Shown piece by piece: positions 24,773 to 30,408 of a stretch of 30,408 nucleotides of DNA (its first letter is position 1; every line of letters begins with the position of its first letter). The position numbers were made by a program, and so were the translations under genes. Source of the stretch: JAKFWF01 sp031401535 (GTDB lineage: Bacteria > Pseudomonadota > Alphaproteobacteria > Rhizobiales > Hyphomicrobiaceae); the NCBI GenBank assembly GCA_031401535.1, contig JANNRP010000375.1, forward strand, positions 1 to 30,408, given 5' to 3'. The notes beneath the pieces were generated by a model. It saw nothing but the letters and a program-made list of their open reading frames with translations, did not search any database and was not told where the DNA came from.

Positions 24773-25909
24773 TCAGGCGACCGCGCGAACACGCGCCATC
24801 GACATCTCATGCCATGCAGTAAGGAACGCATCGACGTCTGCTTCGGATGTGTTCCAGCCCAAACTGACGCGGATAGCACCCCGCGCAATGTCCTGATCCA
24901 GGCCCATCGCCGTCAAAACGTGACTGACACCGACCTTGCCCGACGAGCAGGCGGCACCGGCGCTGACCGCGATGCCCGCCAGATCGAACTTAATCACCAG
25001 TGTCTCGGCGGCACCTCCCGGCAACGCGACGCTGCTGGTGTTCGGTAACCGAGGTGCCTCGGCGCCGACAATGATCGCCGTCGGCGTGATAGCGGCCACC
25101 CCGCGCTCCAGCCGGCCGCGCAGTGCCGATAAGCGGCCAGCAGTTGCGACGTCGCGGGTTGCGGCCACGGCTGCCGCGCCAAAGGCCGCGATCCCAATGA
25201 CGTTTTCAGTTCCGGCGCGGCGACGGCGCTCTTGCCCACCACCGACGAGAAAGCTCGCGAGCCGGGTGCCATCGCGAATGATGAGCGCACCCATCCCGCT
25301 CAAGCCACCGAGTTTGTGCGCCGACAGGCTGAGCGTATCGACGCCAAGCTCATTGAAATCGATGCGGATGCGACCCGCGGCTTGCACCGCGTCGGTGTGA
25401 CAACTCAGCCCATGCGCAACGGCGAACGCGGCCGTCTCGGCCACAGGCTGGATCACGCCGGTCTCATTGTTGGCAAGTTGCAGCGCGACAAGGCTGCGAC
25501 CGAAATCGCCAGAGCCCGTAAACACATGTTGCGCGATTGTCTCGACGCGCGCGACGCCGTCGGTGCCGACAGGCACGTCGATCATTCGGGCGCCGCTTGC
25601 CGCGGCTGGCGCCAGCACCGAATCGTGTTCGAATCCACCACGAAAAATAGTGTTCCAGCCGCCACCTAGCACCCAGGCATTCGCTTCTGTCGCGCCGCTG
25701 GTGAATACCACCTCAAGCGGTCGGGCATTGACGAGCGATGCGACCTGCTCACGCGCGGTCTCGACAATGGCGCGGGCCCGCCGCCCCTCGTCATGGACCG
25801 ACGAGGGATTACCGGCAATCGCGTCGAGCGCCGAAACAGCCGCAGCACGCGCCTCGGGCCGCAGGGGCGACGTAGCATTGTGATCGAGGTATGTCCGTCT
25901 CCCGTTCAT
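24773..25909 (-). CDS. Cysteine desulfurase, group I (IscS/NifS-like)
   Basis: 378-aa PLP enzyme. The N-terminus is YLDHNATSPLRPEA (group I). The PLP lysine is Lys199 in LSLSAHKLGGLSG. The active-site Cys321 lies in SAGAACSSGKVG, the long-loop arrangement of IscS/NifS-type enzymes. GTENVIGI is present at 233-240. It supplies sulfur, presumably to the SUF scaffold encoded just downstream. ATG 25909 overlaps the iscR stop (ATGA, 4 nt), so translation is coupled to the regulator. With sufS at the other end, the operon has two different desulfurases, an arrangement known from rhizobial suf operons. Confidence 0.93.
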   Translation of the reverse strand: MNGRRTYLDHNATSPLRPEARAAAVSALDAIAGNPSSVHDEGRRARAIVETAREQVASLVNARPLEVVFTSGATEANAWVLGGGWNTIFRGGFEHDSVLAPAAASGARMIDVPVGTDGVARVETIAQHVFTGSGDFGRSLVALQLANNETGVIQPVAETAAFAVAHGLSCHTDAVQAAGRIRIDFNELGVDTLSLSAHKLGGLSGMGALIIRDGTRLASFLVGGGQERRRRAGTENVIGIAAFGAAAVAATRDVATAGRLSALRGRLERGVAAITPTAIIVGAEAPRLPNTSSVALPGGAAETLVIKFDLAGIAVSAGAACSSGKVGVSHVLTAMGLDQDIARGAIRVSLGWNTSEADVDAFLTAWHEMSMARVRAVA

Positions 25910-26370
25910 GAGTGGCCTACCAACGGGTGCCCGCTGGCCCATTTATGGACAGGTCTACGCACGCCATCCAAAACGTCTTGCAGCGTCACTGCTTCAAGAA
26001 ATCCACGAATATGATCGCCAAGCGCGTGCCACAGACTATGCGTGAGGCACTTGGCCTCGCCGAGACAGCCGATGCCCTCGCCGGTCGTATCAACGCAGCG
26101 CGTCATCCGCGTTTCTTCTTCGACTGCGACCATAATTGCTGCAACAGAGATCTCTTTTGGCGCCATGCTCAACCGGTAGCCGCCACTGCGTCCGCGCACG
26201 CTGTCGACGAGGCCAGCACGGCGCAATTGGCCAAAAATCTGCTCGAGATATGCTGAAGATAAGTGCTGGCGCTCGGCGATGACCGACAACGAGATCGCTT
26301 CATCGCCACCGTTACGGGCGAGTTCGGCCATGGCCATGACCGCGTAGCGTCCTCGTGTATTCAACTCCAC
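25906..26370 (-). CDS. iscR: Rrf2 family Fe-S-sensing regulator, IscR-like
   Basis: 154-aa winged-helix regulator. The Rrf2 N-terminus is ELNTRGRYAVMAMAELA, with the recognition segment around LSSAYLEQIFGQLRRAGLVDSVRGRSGGY. The cluster ligands match IscR: Cys92, Cys102, Cys108 and His111. The C-x5-C-x2-H half is as in E. coli IscR (C98, C104, H107), while the first loop is four residues longer. The start is GTG 26370 with GGAG 9 nt upstream. First gene of the suf operon, so autoregulation is likely. RirA is the alternative Rrf2 assignment in rhizobia, but the ligand pattern and operon position favour IscR. Confidence 0.9.
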   Translation of the reverse strand: MELNTRGRYAVMAMAELARNGGDEAISLSVIAERQHLSSAYLEQIFGQLRRAGLVDSVRGRSGGYRLSMAPKEISVAAIMVAVEEETRMTRCVDTTGEGIGCLGEAKCLTHSLWHALGDHIRGFLEAVTLQDVLDGVRRPVHKWASGHPLVGHS

Positions 26371-26502
26371 TCAGCAGCACTCCGAACCAGCTCGCCTGCA
26401 TTTTTGGCGGCTTTACGCTTGCGCGACACTTGCACGACGCACCCCGCCTCGTGCTAGAAGCCGCATTCGGCATCGCAGCCATTTGACCGGCGGACGCCCT
26501 AC

Positions 26503-26519
26503 CTTCGAACTATTCTAAA
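26503..26519. promoter_or_regulatory. Irr-type iron control element (ICE box) ahead of iscR-suf
   Basis: On the minus strand the 17 bp read TTTAGAA-TAG-TTCGAAG. I recall the Irr/ICE consensus of Rhizobiales as TTTRGAA-YNR-TTCYAAA; this gives 15 of 17 matches. The box lies a few bases downstream of the predicted iscR transcription start, a position where bound Irr would repress. The match is seen in sequence; the consensus is from memory; binding is inferred. Confidence 0.6.
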
Positions 26520-26523
26520 CTAC

Positions 26524-26559
26524 AACATACGTTATGGGAATTCCGAGCGGCCAAGTCAA
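26524..26559 (-). promoter_or_regulatory. Sigma-70-type promoter of the iscR-suf operon
   Basis: On the minus strand, -35 TTGACT (26559-26554), a 17-bp spacer, then -10 CATAAC (26536-26531), with an expected start near 26524. This leaves a leader of about 150 nt before the iscR GTG. Overlapping the upstream edge of the -35 is GACTAAATC (26568-26560), which equals the left half of the E. coli type 1 IscR motif; the right half is not conserved. A nearby ICE box lies at 26503-26519. Confidence 0.55.
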
Positions 26560-26660
26560 GATTTAGTCTTAGACGAGGCGTGGGCCCTTTTGGCACAGCG
26601 GCGGAAGTCCCGATCAAGTAACGCTTGGACCCCCCGAGCCCAACAGAGCTGTCGAAACCC

Positions 26661-27347
26661 ATGCCCGAGTTAATCCTCAACGGCCCTGCCGGCCGCCTTG
26701 AAGCGCGTTACCACCACGAGGCTGCGGCCGATGCGCCGATTGCGTTGATCCTGCATCCGCACCCCTCGTACGGCGGCACGATGAACAATCAGGTGGTGTA
26801 CAATTTGTACTACGCCTTTGCGGAACGGGGATTTTCCGTGCTGCGGTTCAATTTCCGTGGTGTCGGGCGCAGCCAGGGCTTTTTTGACAATGGGCCGGGT
26901 GAATTATCCGATGCCGCGTCGGCGCTCGACTGGCTGCAGATCGCCAAGCCTGAATCGCGGTCGTGCTGGATTGCCGGTGTTTCCTTCGGTACCTGGATTG
27001 CGATGCAGTTGCTGATGCGCCGACCGGAAATCGATGCCTTTGTCTGCGTCGCGCCACCCGCCAACATCTATGACTATTCGTTCTTGGCACCCTGCCCGTC
27101 ATCGGGCCTCGTCATCAACGGCGAGCGCGATCGCGTGGTGCCGTCGGCGTCCGTTGCCGAAATGGCGGTCAAGACCAAGACCCAGCGCGGTATCAAGATC
27201 GAGCATCAGATCGTGCCGGGCGCCAACCACTTCTTCGAAGGCGAAGACAAGATCGCGGCCCTGAAGGCCAGCGTCGGCGAATACATCGACCGCCGCTCAC
27301 TCGAAATGATCAAGGAAATGGCGAAGAAGGAAAAGGACGCCAAGTAG
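26661..27347 (+). CDS. Alpha/beta hydrolase (COG2945-like)
   Basis: 228-aa cytoplasmic alpha/beta hydrolase. The oxyanion-region motif LHPHPSYGGTMNN is near the N-terminus, FNFRGVGRSQG follows, the nucleophile elbow is GVSFG (Ser), the acidic residue lies in GERDRVVP, and the catalytic His in GANHFFEG. The C-terminus is a Lys/Glu-rich helix. Natural substrate unknown; these proteins are esterase-like. ATG 26661 gives the family start; an upstream TTG (26625) adds a tail with no support. It is divergent from the iscR-suf operon and converges on prfC. Confidence 0.87.
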   Translation: MPELILNGPAGRLEARYHHEAAADAPIALILHPHPSYGGTMNNQVVYNLYYAFAERGFSVLRFNFRGVGRSQGFFDNGPGELSDAASALDWLQIAKPESRSCWIAGVSFGTWIAMQLLMRRPEIDAFVCVAPPANIYDYSFLAPCPSSGLVINGERDRVVPSASVAEMAVKTKTQRGIKIEHQIVPGANHFFEGEDKIAALKASVGEYIDRRSLEMIKEMAKKEKDAK

Positions 27348-27367
27348 GGGTGTTGCCGCCTACCCCT
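27346..27367. terminator. Possible bidirectional terminator stem
   Basis: AGGGGT (27346-27351) and ACCCCT (27362-27367) form a 6-bp stem with a 10-nt loop, lying across the two stop codons of the convergent hydrolase and prfC genes. No run of T follows on either strand, so this is a weak candidate judged mainly by position. Confidence 0.35.
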
Positions 27368-28958
27368 TCGTAGTCGTCTTGATATCGGTGAATTGGATCT
27401 CAGGGGACCGCTCCTGGGTCCAATTTAACATAAAGTTCGAGGCCGCGAAAAACACCGGAGCCCCGTCGAGATCGACCGCCATGGCGGAGCGGTTCTTGGC
27501 GGTGAAGCCGTCAAGCGCTTTGGCATCGTCGGCCGCCACCCAGCGCACGGCCTCAAACAGCGTGGTCTCGAACCCGATCGGCAGGCCGTATTCATTGGCC
27601 AGCCGGTCGGCGAGAACATCGAGCTGCAGCGCGCCGATGACGCCGATGATCGGCTGGCTGCCGTCGATCGGCGAGAACAATTGCACGACGCCCTCCTCGG
27701 CCATTTCCTGCAACGCGGTACGCAGCTTCTTCGCCTTGATCGCATCGTCGAGCCGCACCCGGCGCAGGATTTCCGGCGCGAAACTCGGGATGCCGAGGAA
27801 CGTCAGGTCCTCCCCCTCGGTCAACGTGTCGCCGATGCGCAACGTGCCGTGGTTCGGCAGACCGACGACGTCACCGGCAAAGGCCTCATCGACGATCGAA
27901 CGGTCCTGGGCGAAGAAAAACTGCGGCGATTGCAGCGCCATTGTCTTGCCCGTGCGCATCAGCTTCACCCGCATACCGCGCGTCAGCTTGCCTGAGCACA
28001 CGCGCATGAAGGCGATGCGGTCGCGATGGTTCGGGTCCATGTTCGCCTGGATCTTGAACACGACACCGGTCATGCGCGGTTCGGTCGCCTCGACCACCCG
28101 GGTTGACGCCTGATGGCTGAGCGGTGGCGGCGCATAGGCGACGAGCGCGTCGAGCAGATCGCGGACGCCGAAGTTGCGCAGCGCGCTGCCGAAAAACACC
28201 GGCGTCAGCGTGCCTTCGCGGAAGGCCTTGAGATCAAACCGGCCGCAGGCGTCGAGCACGAGACCGACCTCCTCGCGCCAACGTTCCGCAACATCGGGCT
28301 CCATCAACGCGGCGATGGCCGGGTCATCAGGGCCGGACACGGCCAGACCATCGGCGTCCTTGTCGATCTGGCGGATGCGCGGCACGGTCAGATCGAATGT
28401 GCCGCGGAAGTCGCGGCCGCGCCCAACCGGCCAGAACATCGGCGCGGTGTCCAGGGCCAGCACTTTTTCGATCTCGTCCAGCAGATCGAGTGGCTCGCGG
28501 ATTTCACGGTCCATCTTGTTGATGAAGGTCAGGATCGGGATGTCGCGAAGGCGGCAGATTTCGAACAGCTTGCGGGTGCGCGCTTCGATGCCCTTGGCGG
28601 CGTCGATCACCATCACGGCGGCGTCTACGGCTGTCAGGGTGCGATAGGTGTGGTCGGAGAAGTCCTCGTGGCCCGGCGTATCGAGCAGGTTGAAAACTGT
28701 ATCGCGGTATTCGAACGTCATCACGGACGTTACGACCGAGATGCCGCGCGCGCGCTCGATCGCCATCCAGTCGGAGCGCGTTGTGCGGTCAGCACGCTTG
28801 GCCTTGACCTGACCGGCAAGCTGAATGGCGCCGCCGAACAGCAGCAACTTCTCGGTCAGCGTCGTCTTGCCGGCGTCCGGATGCGAGATGATCGCGAATG
28901 TGCGTCGGCGCGAAATCTCGCGGGCAAGCGGGGTGGCGGCAATAGCGGTGGCGGTCAT
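27360..28958 (-). CDS. prfC: Peptide chain release factor 3
   Basis: 532-aa translational GTPase that recycles RF1/RF2 after peptide release. G1 is SHPDAGKTTL (25-34), G3 DTPGHEDFS (93-101) and G4 NKMDRE (147-152). The region between G1 and G3 (AGQVKAKRADRTTRSDWMAIERARGISV) and the C-terminal GVIGALQLDVLADRLANEYG are RF3-specific and separate it from EF-G. Length is typical. Start ATG 28958. It is divergent from the asparaginase gene. Confidence 0.96.
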   Translation of the reverse strand: MTATAIAATPLAREISRRRTFAIISHPDAGKTTLTEKLLLFGGAIQLAGQVKAKRADRTTRSDWMAIERARGISVVTSVMTFEYRDTVFNLLDTPGHEDFSDHTYRTLTAVDAAVMVIDAAKGIEARTRKLFEICRLRDIPILTFINKMDREIREPLDLLDEIEKVLALDTAPMFWPVGRGRDFRGTFDLTVPRIRQIDKDADGLAVSGPDDPAIAALMEPDVAERWREEVGLVLDACGRFDLKAFREGTLTPVFFGSALRNFGVRDLLDALVAYAPPPLSHQASTRVVEATEPRMTGVVFKIQANMDPNHRDRIAFMRVCSGKLTRGMRVKLMRTGKTMALQSPQFFFAQDRSIVDEAFAGDVVGLPNHGTLRIGDTLTEGEDLTFLGIPSFAPEILRRVRLDDAIKAKKLRTALQEMAEEGVVQLFSPIDGSQPIIGVIGALQLDVLADRLANEYGLPIGFETTLFEAVRWVAADDAKALDGFTAKNRSAMAVDLDGAPVFFAASNFMLNWTQERSPEIQFTDIKTTTKG

Positions 28959-29000
28959 GGTGCGATCAATCGAGTCGGATGTCTGTTGGCCGTCGGTATA

Positions 29001-29015
29001 GCACCGATGCGGTGC
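29001..29015. repeat. Short hairpin in the prfC/asparaginase intergenic region
   Basis: GCACCG-ATG-CGGTGC, a perfect 6-bp inverted repeat with a 3-nt loop, in the 141-bp gap between the two divergent genes. It may be an operator or chance. No other clear control element was seen in this gap. Confidence 0.25.
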
Positions 29016-29099
29016 GGCTCAAGGAGCGCTCTGGGTTTGCGCCAATGCAGATGAACGGATAGCTAGGGATAGAGTGACGATCATCAGGAACCACCTCTC

Positions 29100-30110
29100 A
29101 TGCCCAATCCCATACTCGTCGAACTGACCCGCGGCCCCTTTGTCGAGTGCGTGCATACCGGCGCGATCGCCGTCGCCCGCCCGAATGGGGAGATGGTGGT
29201 CAGTCTGGGCGATGTCAAACGACCGGTATTCCCACGCTCGGCCGTCAAAGCCTTTCAATGCCTGCCGCTGATCGAGACGGGAGCTGCCGATCGGTTCGAG
29301 TTCGGCGACCGAGAGATCGCCATTGCATGCGCCTCGCACAGCGGCACCGCAGCGCACGCTAGCCTCGCCGCCGACATGCTGCGCCGGGCCGGGCTCGACC
29401 ATACGGCTCTTGGCTGCGGCGCGCACGAGCCAACGCAGGAGGCGGCCGCCCGCCTGCTCGCCGCATCCGGCGCCAAGCCGACGGCGTTGCATAACAACTG
29501 CTCGGGCAAGCATGCGGGCATGTGCGCGTGCGCAGTCCACAACAAGGAGGAGCCGGCCGGATACTGGTTGCCAGATCATCCGGTGCAGCAGCGGGTTGCA
29601 GCCGTACTGCGTGACTACACCGGCGAGGCCTTGGGCGCGGACGTGCGCGGCACCGACGGGTGCTCGCTGCCAAACTGGGCAATTCCGACCGCAAGCCTCG
29701 CCCGCGCCTTCGCCTGTTTCATCACCGCCGAGGGTCCAGGCAAGGCGCACCGGGCAGCCTCGACACGGATTGCCAAGGCGGCATGGGCCGCGCCCGACAT
29801 GATCGCCGGACCCAATCGACTCGACACGGTGGTGATGTCCAAGGTGCCCGGACGCGTGTTCATGAAAACCGGCGCCGAGGGTGTGTACTGCGGTGCGTTC
29901 CCCGATCTGGGCCTCGGCTTCGCAATCAAGATCGACGACGGCGCCAAACGCGCGTCGGAAGCCGTCACGATGGCGCTGCTGGAGCGTGTGATACCCGCCG
30001 TGAAGGGGCTCGGCACGCCAGCGGTGACGACCAATTGGCGCGGCATGAGCGTTGGCACGACGCGCGTGTCGGGCGAACTGGAACGAGCGTTGGATGGATT
30101 GACGGCATAG
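29100..30110 (+). CDS. L-asparaginase, ReAV type (Asparaginase_II family)
   Basis: 336-aa asparaginase of the family typified by Rhizobium etli ReAV, unrelated to E. coli AnsA/AnsB. It hydrolyses asparagine to aspartate and ammonia. Active-site elements known from ReAV are all visible, shifted by one residue: Ser47-x-x-Lys50 (RSAVKAF), Ser79 (CASHSG), Cys134 and Lys137 (NNCSGKHAG), and Asp186 with Cys188 (GTDGCSLP). The Cys/Lys/Asp set is the zinc site of ReAV. No signal peptide, so cytoplasmic. ATG 29100 has AGGA about 9 nt upstream. Alone on its strand, divergent from prfC. Confidence 0.93.
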   Translation: MPNPILVELTRGPFVECVHTGAIAVARPNGEMVVSLGDVKRPVFPRSAVKAFQCLPLIETGAADRFEFGDREIAIACASHSGTAAHASLAADMLRRAGLDHTALGCGAHEPTQEAAARLLAASGAKPTALHNNCSGKHAGMCACAVHNKEEPAGYWLPDHPVQQRVAAVLRDYTGEALGADVRGTDGCSLPNWAIPTASLARAFACFITAEGPGKAHRAASTRIAKAAWAAPDMIAGPNRLDTVVMSKVPGRVFMKTGAEGVYCGAFPDLGLGFAIKIDDGAKRASEAVTMALLERVIPAVKGLGTPAVTTNWRGMSVGTTRVSGELERALDGLTA

Positions 30111-30408
30111 TCCCACACGTTAAGCCCGGCAGCGGCATCCGCTCCGGGTTATACGTGGTCTTTGATCGTGCCCGACGCGCAAGCGCCGGGAAGCGGGACG
30201 GCGACAAGCCGCCAAGTGTGAAGTGGGGATGGGCTCATCGCCTCACCGGGGGATCGAGTCCCGGTGGCCAGTCACCCGTCCGGTTGCCCGAACTGGCGCC
30301 TGCGTCCCGCTGCGATACCTGGTGGTCGACCGCACGCAAACCGCCCATCCGAAGCGGCGCAGACCAGCGTTCGTGATCGCTGGACGCAGTTTGGACGCAG
30401 GGAGCTTA
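30111..30408. other. No recognisable gene; short GC-rich repeats at the window end
   Basis: After the asparaginase stop I find no convincing coding region or RNA gene. Structures seen: CACCGGG/CCCGGTG (30244-30250 and 30260-30266, 9-nt loop), CCAGCG/CGCTGG (30364-30369 and 30378-30383, 8-nt loop), and the direct repeat TGGACGCAG (30381-30389 and 30392-30400, 11-bp period). The first hairpin could end the asparaginase transcript, though no T-run follows. The last elements touch the window edge and may continue beyond it. Confidence 0.4.

Noticed and set aside
28113..29054. Plus-strand open frame of 313 codons opposite prfC
   Set aside because: Fully antisense to the RF3 GTPase domain; translation resembles the shadow of a real gene and has no recognisable domain.
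29019..30116. Minus-strand open frame of 365 codons opposite the asparaginase
   Set aside because: The plus strand carries all ReAV active-site motifs; the minus reading has none.
30244..30266. Stem-loop resembling a tRNA T-arm
   Set aside because: The loop has no TTCRA core, and no acceptor, D or anticodon arms can be built around it.

Overview
The window looks like a chromosomal segment of an alphaproteobacterium of the Hyphomicrobiales (Rhizobiales) type. The lineage call is inferred from gene content and control sites: an LplT-PlsC-acyl-ACP synthetase fusion, an NDUFAF5-like methyltransferase divergent from comF, a DUF1178 gene beside a nitrilase, an IscR-led suf operon carrying an Irr (ICE) type box, a ReAV-type asparaginase, and a perfect CtrA box. 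There are no rRNA or tRNA genes, insertion sequences, CRISPR arrays or phage genes that I can see. Most of it is ordinary housekeeping DNA.

Layout. 1-3285 (-): phospholipid-repair fusion protein, cut by the window start. 3286-3728: control region with three copies of a TGAAC-N3-GTTCA inverted repeat and a doubtful 57-aa ORF. 3729-6912 (+): three exported hydrolases (LAS-type metallopeptidase, YiiX-like cysteine hydrolase, M19 dipeptidase) that plausibly act on cell-wall peptides. 6919-11289 (-): histidine phosphatase, DUF1178 and nitrilase genes translationally coupled by 4-nt overlaps, then grxC, an acyl-CoA dehydrogenase and comF. 11355-12676: NDUFAF5-like methyltransferase (+) converging on mutT (-). 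12957-13619 (+): CAP-domain lipoprotein behind a CtrA box. 13650-15310 (-): flippase and a small upstream gene. 15503-15772 (+): small secreted protein. 15929-17068 (-): DacF-type D,D-carboxypeptidase.

17166-26370 (-) is the iron-sulfur block. In transcription order it is iscR, iscS-like, sufB, two unrecognised 91-aa proteins, sufC, sufD, sufS, sufT (DUF59), then a nucleotide-exchanger-like MFS gene. A readable promoter lies ahead of iscR, with a 15/17 match to the Irr/ICE consensus just downstream of its -10. This suggests joint control by iron/heme (Irr) and by Fe-S status (IscR). The window ends with an alpha/beta hydrolase (+), prfC (-), an asparaginase (+) and about 300 bp with no recognisable gene.

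The best candidates for something undescribed are the two small proteins between sufB and sufC, and the three-enzyme wall-hydrolase cluster behind the triple operator. All family calls come from reading motifs; no database search was run.
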